A DNA stretch of 64,000 nucleotides from assembly GCF_009695915.1 (NCBI RefSeq), contig NZ_VUMZ01000002.1, positions 186,001 through 250,000 on the forward strand, in the 5' to 3' direction. Shown one piece after another: positions 16,178-24,380 of this stretch (the stretch's first letter is position 1; every line of letters starts with the position of its first letter). The translations under genes and the position numbers were made by a program. The DNA is from Hornefia butyriciproducens. GTDB lineage: Bacteria; Bacillota; Clostridia; Peptostreptococcales; Anaerovoracaceae. The notes beneath the pieces were generated by a model. That model ran no database searches, was not told the DNA's origin, and worked only from the letters and a program-made list of their open reading frames with translations.

Positions 16178-17062
16178 ATGGACGTCAACTATGAACATTA
16201 TCGGGTATTTTACTTTGTTGTCAAATGTGGCAGCTTCACTAAGGCCGCGGAAGCGCTGAACAGCAGTCAGCCGAATGTTACCCGGACGATGAACCGCCTT
16301 GAGGAGGAACTCGGATGCGAGCTTCTCTGTCGTTCTAATCGGGGCGCATCGCTGACAAAGGAAGGGGCTGAGCTTTTTCCGTATGTTGAAACGGCGGTAG
16401 AGGCTTTGTCGCGGGGGGAAGGTGTTCTGGCAGAAACGCTGAATCTGCAGCGCGGCTATCTGACTATCGGCGCCAGTGAAAACGCGATGGTCCTCTATCT
16501 GACGGAAAAACTGAAGGAGTTCCACGAAACGTACCCGGGAATCCGTCTTCACATTCATAACTATTCTACTTCGCAGGCGCGGGAGCAGCTGCGCCAGGGG
16601 AAGATTGATTTTGCGGTTGTGACCACGCCGGTAGCGGATGCGGAAGGCATCGAAGTGAAACGGCTGTTGAAGTTTCAGGAAACGCTGGTGGCCGGCGGTG
16701 CGTTTCGCCGCACTGCAAAAGCATGTCGCCGTCTGGCGGATCTGGAGGATTACCCTTTGATTTCACACGGGAAAGGGACTATGACCTTCGAGTTTTACAG
16801 GCAGCTGTTTCTGGAACAAGGACTGATTTTCCGTCCGGATATGGAGGTGGCCTCGTCAGATCAGGTTTTGTCGCTGGTGGAGCACGGTCTGGGGCTCGGT
16901 TTCCTGCCGGAGCAGATGACAAAAGCCGCAATCCGCAGCGGTCATCTCTCCCGGGTTAGCCTTGAAGAACAAATCCCGATTCGCCATGTTGTCCTTCTGA
17001 CCCGGCGTGATACCGCGAAGATCGCCGCCCGCCGGTTTGCAAACATGCTGCAGCCCCGATAG
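16178..17062 (+). CDS. LysR-family transcriptional regulator
   Basis: 294 residues, normal for the family. The N-terminal winged helix-turn-helix reads FVVKCGSFTKAAEALNSSQP, then VTRTMNRLEEELGCELLCR. The C-terminal 200 residues are the periplasmic-binding-protein-like effector domain (LTIGASENAMVLYL... onwards). Start is the ATG at 16178 with AGGAGG 5 nt upstream. The next gene is a 5'-truncated NhaC antiporter, which may once have been its target. Effector unknown. Confidence 0.93.
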   Translation: MDVNYEHYRVFYFVVKCGSFTKAAEALNSSQPNVTRTMNRLEEELGCELLCRSNRGASLTKEGAELFPYVETAVEALSRGEGVLAETLNLQRGYLTIGASENAMVLYLTEKLKEFHETYPGIRLHIHNYSTSQAREQLRQGKIDFAVVTTPVADAEGIEVKRLLKFQETLVAGGAFRRTAKACRRLADLEDYPLISHGKGTMTFEFYRQLFLEQGLIFRPDMEVASSDQVLSLVEHGLGLGFLPEQMTKAAIRSGHLSRVSLEEQIPIRHVVLLTRRDTAKIAARRFANMLQPR

Positions 17063-17128
17063 TTTTCTGCCGGCCCGTATGGACACTGGCGGCATGCGAA
17101 AACTTCGGCAAGAACTGATGCTGCGACG

Positions 17129-17776
17129 ATGTGGAGAGCGGAGCCCGGTGAAGACGACAGACCTCGCCCCTGGAATTTCCTGATTCCGCTTGCGGTCATG
17201 ATCGCCGCGACGCTGGCAGCGGGAACAGAGGTGCTGGTCGGATCGACGGCCGGCGTCATCACAGCCTTTGTGCTGTATCTGATTCAGCGGAAGATGTCCT
17301 TCCGGGAGCTTTTGGAGGCCTGCTACGATGGCATCGTCAGTATGACCTTTGTGATGATCCTCACGTTCCTGGCCTTTGCGGTACAGCAGGTGAATGTCGA
17401 TCTGGGGCTGGCTAATTTTGTTATCGAGGTCACAAAACCTGTGATGAAGGGTGCGTTCCTTCCAATGGTGGTATTCCTGGTCTGCGGCGTCTATGCGTAT
17501 GCTACCGGATGCTTCTGGGATCTTGCTGCAATTATTCTGCCGATTGTCATTCCTCTGGCCAATGCGATGGGAGTGGATCCGATTCTAGCGTCGTCAGCGG
17601 TCTTTTCGGGAGCGTGTTTCGGCAGCAATACCTGCCTTTACGGCGACGGTGTGATTATGTGTGCGCAGGGCAGCGGAATCAAATCCATCGATCTGATGTT
17701 TGCGTCCCTGCCGTACGCAGGGATGAGTGCAGCGGCAACTGCGGTGCTTTATCTCATCACGGGTTTTGTAATGTAG
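17129..17776 (+). pseudogene. C-terminal half of an NhaC-family Na+/H+ antiporter
   Basis: The open frame encodes 215 residues that correspond to the second half of NhaC-type antiporters (usually 450-500 residues): a cytoplasmic linker (PRPWNFLIPLAV), then about six helices including YATGCFWDLAAIILPIVIPL and FGSNTCLYGDGVIM. The N-terminal half and a ribosome binding site are absent, and the sequence upstream (17063-17128) does not continue the homology in any frame I can read. A 5' deletion is the simplest explanation. It lies between the LysR gene and an M42 peptidase. Confidence 0.7.
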
Positions 17777-17784
17777 AGTCTGCT

Positions 17785-17924
17785 CATTAAGTCCCCGTCG
17801 GACTTAATGGGCGCTGACGTCAATTTGTCAGCGGTGTTGCGGCGCACCATCCAATGGAAGGGTGCGCCGGCAGGCTGCCGAATATGCTCTTTGCATTATT
17901 GATGTTTCAAGCATATTCGGCAGC
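17785..17924. repeat. Four consecutive hairpins, including a dispersed palindrome
   Basis: Four inverted repeats follow one another in the spacer before the M42 peptidase: CATTAAGTCC/GGACTTAATG (about 17787-17811), CGCTGAC/GTCAGCG (17814-17835), GGCGCACC/GGTGCGCC (17841-17868), and GCTGCCGAATATGCT with its exact complement (17874-17888 and 17910-17924). The first recurs near 43.9 kb and 47.1 kb. The last ends 33 nt before the peptidase start codon. Confidence 0.75.
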
Positions 17925-17956
17925 TGAGCACGGATTAATGCAGCGGGAGGATAATC

Positions 17957-19036
17957 ATGGTGAACAAAATTTTGTTGGATACGTTATCACACCTGGACAA
18001 CGCATACGGCGTTTCCGGAGACGAGACAGCCGTGGCCGCGGTGCTGCGGAAGGAGATGGAGGGTCTTTACGACGACTACAAAGAAAACGCCCTCGGCAAT
18101 CAGATTTTCATTAAGTATGGCAGGAACAAAGACAAACGGATTGTTTTGTCGGCACATATGGACGAGATCGGGTTCATTATCAATTATATTGAACCCAACG
18201 GCATGGGGCGGTTCCTGCCGGTGGGCTATCACGACGACCGGTGTGCGGTCTGCCAGGACATGGTGGTGATCACAGACAGCGGAGCCGCGGTGTACGGCGT
18301 GACAGGGTCGAAACCGGCGCATATCATGACGGAGGAGGATCATCAGAAGGTGGTTCCGATCGATGAACTGTATGTTGATTTCGGTACAGAAAGTGCGGAG
18401 GAAACTCGCGCGCTGGGCGTTGAGATCGGGTGCTATATGACCTTTGCACGGCAGGGATATATGCTGAACGGCGGGGATTATTACACTGGGAAGTCGGTGG
18501 ATGACCGTTCCGGGCTGGCGGTTCTGGTGGAGCTTTTGCGGAGGTTCCGGGACAGGACGCCGGAGTATACGCTGATTGTGGCCGGCTCCACGCAGGAGGA
18601 GGTCGGTATGCGTTCCGGCGGGCCGCTGGTAAACGAGTTTGCCCCGGATTTGTATTTGGCGGTGGACGTGACGCTGACCGGCGGCGTGCCGGGAATCGAG
18701 GAGCGGCAGCTTTCGGTGATGATGGGGAAGGGTCCCGCGGTCAAATATTATGACTGGGACGGTGCACTGGGAATGACAGGAAACAATGTGCCGCGCCGTC
18801 TGACAAACTCTATCATTGAAGTCGCGAAAAAGCACGGTATTCCGTTTCAGAGAGAAGTAATGACCGGCGGAGGAACCGACGCCTGGTCCGCAGCCTTCGC
18901 TGGCAAAAGCGTATTGGCCGGCGGAATCAGTATTCCGCAGCGCTATATGCACACGCCGGTTGGAACCGTAAAACTCTCCGACCTGATACAGACGGCAGAT
19001 CTGCTGGAGGCTTTCGTGCAGGAATACAAATTATAG
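17957..19036 (+). CDS. M42-family metallo-aminopeptidase
   Basis: 359 residues, full length for M42 (PepA/TET-like). Metal ligands and catalytic residues are visible: AHMDEIG near residue 67, VDDRSG (bridging Asp) near residue 180, QEEVG (general base and metal-ligand Glu) near residue 213, DVT near residue 236, and the final His in RYMHTP. The product removes N-terminal residues from peptides in the cytoplasm. GGGAGGATAATC precedes the ATG. The structured spacer upstream may affect its translation. Confidence 0.93.
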   Translation: MVNKILLDTLSHLDNAYGVSGDETAVAAVLRKEMEGLYDDYKENALGNQIFIKYGRNKDKRIVLSAHMDEIGFIINYIEPNGMGRFLPVGYHDDRCAVCQDMVVITDSGAAVYGVTGSKPAHIMTEEDHQKVVPIDELYVDFGTESAEETRALGVEIGCYMTFARQGYMLNGGDYYTGKSVDDRSGLAVLVELLRRFRDRTPEYTLIVAGSTQEEVGMRSGGPLVNEFAPDLYLAVDVTLTGGVPGIEERQLSVMMGKGPAVKYYDWDGALGMTGNNVPRRLTNSIIEVAKKHGIPFQREVMTGGGTDAWSAAFAGKSVLAGGISIPQRYMHTPVGTVKLSDLIQTADLLEAFVQEYKL

Positions 19037-19174
19037 GACGGAAGTCGTCGGGTCGCATGCGGTCGCGTGGCGGTCTGACATCTGCGTCTGCCGCCTCGGC
19101 GGTTCGGCGAAGATGGGATGGTTCCCCGTGCCCTGCGTTCGCCTGAATTTTCTGTCCCAACCATTGCGGAGTGT

Positions 19175-19183
19175 GCTATAATA
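19175..19183 (+). promoter_or_regulatory. Extended -10 promoter of the sucrose operon
   Basis: TGCTATAAT about 98 nt before the fructokinase start. The -35 region is weak. No obvious operator was seen in the leader. Confidence 0.55.
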
Positions 19184-19280
19184 AACTAGATACAACGTGT
19201 CCGGCCGCTGGGATCCGGCGTGCGGGACAATGGGAGGAATGTGCGGCAGACGCTGATCTGGCGATGGAACGGAGTATGTG

Positions 19281-20267
19281 ATGAATTTAAAGAAAGATCT
19301 TGACGTGACGGCTCTGGGCGAGCTGCTCATCGACTTTACAGAATGCGGGTTTTCAGGTCAGGGGAATCCGACTTATGAGGCGAATCCGGGCGGTGCGCCC
19401 TGCAATGTCCTGTCGATGCTGACCAGGCTGGGCCGGAAGGTTGCCTTTATCGGCAAGGTGGGGGACGATATTTTTGGCCGGCAGCTGACAAAGGCTGTGG
19501 TCGAGCAGGGCATCGACATCGGAGGACTGAGGAAGGACTCGGAAAATCACACCACACTTGCGTTTGTGGAAAAACTTCCTGACGGTGATCGCGACTTCTC
19601 ATTCTATCGGAAACCCGGTGCGGATATGTCTTTGTTACCTGAGGAAGTGGACATTGACAGAATCCGGCGAGCGAGGATTTTTCACTTTGGCACTCTATCT
19701 CTGACGGATGAGCCGGTGCGCAGTGCAACGCGGGAAGCTGTTCATGTTGCGGAGGAATCCGGCTGCATCAGGTCCTTCGATCCAAATCTCCGACCGCCTC
19801 TCTGGGAGAGCGAGGAGGAGGCCAGACGTCAGACTGCCTATGGCCTGGAGCATTGTGATGTCCTGAAAATTGCGGACAATGAAATCCGGTGGTTCACGGG
19901 CGAGGAGGACTTCGACGCCGGTCTGGATATTCTGCAGAGGGATTATCCGGGAATCCGTCTGATCTGCCTCTCCATGGGACCGGAAGGGAGCCTTGCGAGC
20001 TACAAAGGCTTTCGTTTCAGGGTTCCCGCTTTCTTGAATGAGAACACGATTGAAACCACCGGCGCAGGGGATACCTTTGGCGCCTGTGTACTTGACTTTG
20101 TTCTGGAGCACGGACTGGATGACCTGTCCGTCGGAGACCTGCGGAGCATGCTTGTATTCGCCAATGCAGCTGCATCTGTTGTGACGACGCGCAGGGGAGC
20201 ACTTCGGGTAATGCCGACCCGTGAAGAGGTGGAGGAGCTTTGCGGAAGCGTTGAGGGTAGAAAATGA
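19281..20267 (+). CDS. PfkB-family fructokinase
   Basis: 328 residues. ALGELLIDF at the N-terminus, NPGGAPCNV near residue 36, and the ATP/substrate signature ETTGAGDTFGACVLDF near residue 261 (the GAGD Asp is the catalytic base) identify a ribokinase/PfkB sugar kinase; the G-E-L-L-I-D-F start and NPGGAP favour fructokinase. It would convert fructose to fructose 6-phosphate. It overlaps the amylosucrase gene by 4 nt (ATGA), so fructose released from sucrose by the downstream enzyme is the natural substrate. Start ATG at 19281 rather than the GTG three bases earlier. Confidence 0.9.
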   Translation: MNLKKDLDVTALGELLIDFTECGFSGQGNPTYEANPGGAPCNVLSMLTRLGRKVAFIGKVGDDIFGRQLTKAVVEQGIDIGGLRKDSENHTTLAFVEKLPDGDRDFSFYRKPGADMSLLPEEVDIDRIRRARIFHFGTLSLTDEPVRSATREAVHVAEESGCIRSFDPNLRPPLWESEEEARRQTAYGLEHCDVLKIADNEIRWFTGEEDFDAGLDILQRDYPGIRLICLSMGPEGSLASYKGFRFRVPAFLNENTIETTGAGDTFGACVLDFVLEHGLDDLSVGDLRSMLVFANAAASVVTTRRGALRVMPTREEVEELCGSVEGRK

Positions 20268-22396
20268 GCAGGAAAACAAAGAACACTTCGGAAAAGAATA
20301 CGTCCGCCCGCAGACGCGAATCTGCCGCGGAGCGCCGGGAGCGGATTTTTCGGGAACGCCTTGCCGCCTGTTATGATGAGATGAAGTGGCTCTACTGTGA
20401 GCTGTATCACAATGATGAGCAGGCGTTTTCCTATTTCACTGAAATGCTCCGCCGGATGTACGCAGAACGGAGCGCCGCTCTGCACAAATGGGATGAGCAG
20501 AGAGCAGGATCAGGCTGGTACAAAAGCGGACGGACGCTCGGGATGTGCCTCTATGTTGACAGCTTTGCCGGAATTCTTGAGGGTGTCCGGGAGCATCTGC
20601 CATATATCGAGGAATGCGGGGTGAATTATATCCATCTGATGCCGCTTCTGAAAAGCCCGGAGGGTAAGAGCGACGGAGGATATGCGGTTTCGGACTTTAC
20701 GGAGGTGGACCCCCGGCTGGGGAGCATGAAGGATCTGGCTCGCCTGACGCGGGACTGCCACAAAAAAGGCATCGCCGTCTGTCTTGATTTTGTGATGAAT
20801 CATACCAGCGATGAGCACGAGTGGGCAAAGAAAGCCAAGGCTGGGGATCCGGACGCTCAGGCACGCTATTTCTTTTTTGACGGATGGGATATTCCCAATC
20901 AGTTTGAGCCATATATTCCGGATGTCTTCCCGACGACGGCTCCAGGGAATTTCACCTGGTGCAGTGAGGCCGGAAAAGTGGTTATGACGATGTTCTATCC
21001 TTATCAGTGGGATCTGAACTACGCCAACCCGACGGTGTTCAATGATATGACCGCAGCCATGCTCAATCTTTGTAATCACGGAGTGGATATCGTTCGCCTG
21101 GATGCAGTGCCCTATATCTGGAAACGCCGCGGCACTGACTGCCGCAACCAGCCCGAGGTCCACAGTCTGGTACGGCTCCTGCGTCTGGCGGCGGGAGTGG
21201 TCTGTCCCGGAACGCTGCTGCTGGGCGAGGTGGTGATGGAGCCCGGCAAGGTGATGCCTTATTTCGGCACAGTCGAAAAACCGGAGTGTGATATGCTCTA
21301 TAATGTCACGACGATGGCGACGACCTGGCACACTGTGGCGACAAAGGATGTCCGGCTTCTGGAGCACCAGCTGAGCATTGTATACGGTCTGCCCCGGGAA
21401 TTCACCTTCCTGAATTATCTTCGCAGCCACGACGATATCGGCTGGGGCCTGGATTATGACTTTCTGGCGCAGTTTGGTACGGAACAGACAGCCCACAAAA
21501 AATTCCTGAACGATTTTCTGACAGGCAAATGGCCGGGCAGTCCCTCCCGCGGAGAGCTTTATAATGACGATCAGCTCCGCGGCGACGCGCGTCTCTGCGG
21601 AACAACAGCTTCCCTCTGCGGCATTGAGGCGGCAGAATATGAGGGCGACAAAGAAAAACTCGACTGGACAGTTCGCCGAGACATTATGCTGCACGCGTTT
21701 CTTCTGACACAAAGCGGGGTTCCGGTCTTATACAGCGGCGACGAAATCGGTCAGACCAATGATTATACCTATCATGACGATCCCCTTCGCCGAGACGACT
21801 CCCGGTATATCCATAGGGGCCGTTTTCATTGGGAGGATGCGGCTCTGCGTAGTGACCCCTCCACCCGTGAAGGCCGGATCTTCCTGTCCCTTCAGAAACT
21901 GATCGGCATCCGTGCAGCCCTCCCTGTATTCGACTCTGCCGCCGACTGCTGGATTATTAATACCGGCAGCGACCATGTTCTTGGCATCGGCCGTTACCAC
22001 CGGGGACAGAAGCTCATTGCGCTGTTCAACTTCGGCGATGACGATCAGGACATCTGGCTGGACGCTGACGAACCCTTACTGGATCTGATGCAGATCCCCA
22101 CCGGCATCCTCGAAGCTGCCCTGTCCGGTGATGCTGAGGCTGCCGCGACCGGTGCTTCCGTCGGCGATTCTGGCATGGCCCACGCGACAGATGCCGCCGC
22201 CGGCACCGCTGAGGTTACCAAGACCGGTGTCGCCGCCGACGGTGCCACATTCGTCGGGATTTCGACGGCGGATCCTTATGGTACGGTGACAGATCCGGAT
22301 ATTATGAAGTCGGATTGGGTTGTAAGACCCGGTCAGATTCATATACGGTGTCATGATTTCAGATGGCTGCTTCATAAATATAATTCGGAGGCCTGA
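20264..22396 (+). CDS. Amylosucrase (GH13 family)
   Basis: 710 residues. An N-terminal helical region of about 90 residues precedes the (beta/alpha)8 barrel. GH13 residues are in place: nucleophile Asp280 in VDIVRLDAVPYIW, acid/base Glu322 in LLLGEVVM, and Asp390 in LRSHDDIGW. QWDLNYANP is typical of amylosucrases. The enzyme moves glucose from sucrose to a growing alpha-glucan and releases fructose, which the overlapping fructokinase would phosphorylate. No signal peptide, so it acts inside the cell; no sucrose importer is present here. Near residues 618-668 the C-terminal domain holds an Ala/Thr/Gly-rich segment with no counterpart expected in the family (EAAATGASVGDSG...). Confidence 0.92.
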   Translation: MSRKTKNTSEKNTSARRRESAAERRERIFRERLAACYDEMKWLYCELYHNDEQAFSYFTEMLRRMYAERSAALHKWDEQRAGSGWYKSGRTLGMCLYVDSFAGILEGVREHLPYIEECGVNYIHLMPLLKSPEGKSDGGYAVSDFTEVDPRLGSMKDLARLTRDCHKKGIAVCLDFVMNHTSDEHEWAKKAKAGDPDAQARYFFFDGWDIPNQFEPYIPDVFPTTAPGNFTWCSEAGKVVMTMFYPYQWDLNYANPTVFNDMTAAMLNLCNHGVDIVRLDAVPYIWKRRGTDCRNQPEVHSLVRLLRLAAGVVCPGTLLLGEVVMEPGKVMPYFGTVEKPECDMLYNVTTMATTWHTVATKDVRLLEHQLSIVYGLPREFTFLNYLRSHDDIGWGLDYDFLAQFGTEQTAHKKFLNDFLTGKWPGSPSRGELYNDDQLRGDARLCGTTASLCGIEAAEYEGDKEKLDWTVRRDIMLHAFLLTQSGVPVLYSGDEIGQTNDYTYHDDPLRRDDSRYIHRGRFHWEDAALRSDPSTREGRIFLSLQKLIGIRAALPVFDSAADCWIINTGSDHVLGIGRYHRGQKLIALFNFGDDDQDIWLDADEPLLDLMQIPTGILEAALSGDAEAAATGASVGDSGMAHATDAAAGTAEVTKTGVAADGATFVGISTADPYGTVTDPDIMKSDWVVRPGQIHIRCHDFRWLLHKYNSEA

Positions 22397-22529
22397 GGCG
22401 GAATGCGGCCGTCTGTCATGTTGTGCTGCGGTCGTTCACGCTGTCGGCCTATGCTGTTGCGCTATGCCGCGGTCGTCCTCGCCGCCTGCTTGCTGTTTTG
22501 TCCCATCGCCTGCTTATCGGCTATACGCG

Positions 22530-23366
22530 TTACCGGATTCGTTTCAGGAAAATGTATTCCCGCCAGTGATTAATCAGCCGGGTTCTCTGCCGAACCCTGA
22601 GTGGGAATTGGCAACCGTCTTTTGTGGTGCAAAATCCGTCTCTCATCGTGGAAACATGGTCGAGATTGACGATGATACCTTTGTTGATGGAGAGAAAACG
22701 CGGGTCGCCGTCCAGCCGTCCGAGCAATTGAGACACCGTCATTCGTGTGCGCCAGGAACGGTTTTCGACATCACGGACAGTCATATAATGGCCGCAGCTC
22801 TGGCAGGAAATGAGAAACTTGAGGGGGAGGCGGATGCGCTTCCGGTCGGCAGTGAATTCGAGATATCCGTGATCGTGGAACAGGTAACGACAAAGGTCGT
22901 CCATCAGCTTCTGAAAGCGCTGGCAGCTCACCGGCTTTATAAGACAATCGAACGCATGGAGAGAAAAAGCCACCCTAATATGATCCCGATTTTCAGTCAG
23001 GAGCACGATCATTGCGGTGCCCGATGCTTTGCGCAGAGTTGCCGCAGTTTCCAGCCCGTTTGATCTTTTCGCTCTGGCTGTATGTTCTGTCTGCGCTGCG
23101 CCATCCGCGTTGGTCGTATGTTCTGTCTGCGCTGCGCCTTCTGACACAGTCGTATGCCCTGACTGCGTGGTGCTGTCTGACTCTCCCGGGCCGATGTCCA
23201 GAAAAACGACATCGAACCTGCCGAAGTTCTCTGACGCCAGAAATGTATCGCCGCTCTCGAACAAAGTGCAGTCCGCAGCAATCGGTTTATCTGACGCATA
23301 TTTTTTCAGGAGCATGACAAAATACTCCCGAACTTTGCGTTCTGCATTAACAATTGCAACTTTCAA
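22530..23366 (-). CDS. LytTR response regulator with a repeat insertion in its receiver domain
   Basis: 278 residues, about 40 longer than usual. Start TTG at 23366 with GAAGG upstream. The receiver keeps Asp57 (DVVFLDIG), Thr in IVLLTEN and Lys in CLIKPV, but the acidic pocket is reduced (VNAER in place of the usual DD/DE). Between the Asp57 loop (GPGES) and the helix NGLETAATL lies a 36-residue block of three 12-residue repeats (STTQSGHTTVSE, GAAQTEHTTNAD, GAAQTEHTARAK). The LytTR domain (about 165-278) looks intact. No kinase is adjacent. It may still bind DNA; phosphorylation is uncertain. Confidence 0.88.
   Translation of the reverse strand: MKVAIVNAERKVREYFVMLLKKYASDKPIAADCTLFESGDTFLASENFGRFDVVFLDIGPGESDSTTQSGHTTVSEGAAQTEHTTNADGAAQTEHTARAKRSNGLETAATLRKASGTAMIVLLTENRDHIRVAFSLHAFDCLIKPVSCQRFQKLMDDLCRYLFHDHGYLEFTADRKRIRLPLKFLISCQSCGHYMTVRDVENRSWRTRMTVSQLLGRLDGDPRFLSINKGIIVNLDHVSTMRDGFCTTKDGCQFPLRVRQRTRLINHWREYIFLKRIR
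23067..23174 (-). repeat. 36-bp in-frame tandem repeat (three units) in the receiver domain
   Basis: Three 36-bp units, the second and third nearly identical at DNA level (the plus strand reads GTATGTTCTGTCTGCGCTGC in both). They encode the three 12-residue repeats of the preceding entry. Confidence 0.85.
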
Positions 23367-23484
23367 TCGCTTACCTTCACTTTCTTAATATTCAATATCA
23401 ACTCCTGCCTGACCGTTCGACGAAGCCGAAAAAAGAGTAGTCAAAGCAGGCGTATGCCGAACATAACACCAACCTTCTTGTTTA

Positions 23485-23493
23485 GTATAGCAC
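23485..23493 (-). promoter_or_regulatory. Extended -10 promoter of the LytTR gene
   Basis: Minus-strand TGCTATACT about 118 nt before the TTG start codon. The -35 region does not match consensus. Confidence 0.5.
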
Positions 23494-24380
23494 CAAAAGT
23501 GAGAATTTTCTATACATAATTATAAAATATTGGCAAATTGTTCTCGCCGCTTTTGCACATCCTCGAACTTTCACGTGAACTCGAACCGTTGCGTCTTCAG
23601 CCTTCGCAATCCTTTGCGACCTCACCGGCCAAAGATAAAGCTGCTGAATTGCCCGGAGTATCGCTGCAGGAGGCAGAGGACCACTTATTGGATAGTGTGT
23701 TAAATTGCCGGTGCGAAGGCCCGGCGAGGAAGGTGGTCAGAGCATCAGAATCAGAAAAAAACAGCAGGAAAATACGGGAGAAAATAACGAAAAAACGGTT
23801 ATGAGAATTTATTGACGTTGATGACAGAAACGGTCGGAAAAGGGTAGATTTTGCCATTGACAGAAAATTTTCTTTAATTTTTTTTGAAGGGCGTGGAAGC
23901 AAGTAAATGCAAGTGTTATGACAGATGAAGCGGGTATCGCGGAACGAGGGAGCACCGCAAAAGGAAGCATTTTATGATATCATTTCTATAAGACGGCTGA
24001 CGCCAATAGGGTCGACATCAAGGTGAATGCCTGCGATTATAATGCGTCCGGTGTGCCGATACGGGACGGTCGGAATCAGGGCAAATCCTTGCAAATCCTT
24101 GCGGGCCCGGTGCAGCCGGTGTGCTGATACCGGGACGGCTGACGCCGGAACGGAAAATCCAGACGGCAATGAAGAATCCGACCTGATGAGCAGAGACTGA
24201 TTCTTTTATTTTACGCCGGATGGAATTGCGAGAGGCTCGGGGAGCTTGAGACATCAAGGAGTTCGGAAGGCTTTGGGAAATCACAGATCCTGAGGAACTG
24301 AGGACCTTGAGAAATGAAGATCTCTGAGGAGTTAAGAGCCTTAAGAAGGTAAGAGACAATTAATTAAGGGTGGATGATTT
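23494..24380. other. Long spacer before the giant surface-protein gene
   Basis: No gene can be supported; open frames here lack binding sites and family resemblance. It holds a perfect palindrome ATGATATCAT near 23973, two diverged copies of a CCGGTGTGC-GATAC-GGGACGG segment near 24050 and 24116, the 10-bp unit CAAATCCTTG twice in tandem near 24084-24103, and a run of diverged TGAGGA...CCTTGAGAA-like repeats from about 24230 to 24350. Such a long, repeat-filled leader may control the surface protein. Confidence 0.5.

Noticed and set aside
23538-23902. Overlapping 88- and 101-codon frames on opposite strands
   Set aside because: No binding sites, no domains; the strands contradict one another.
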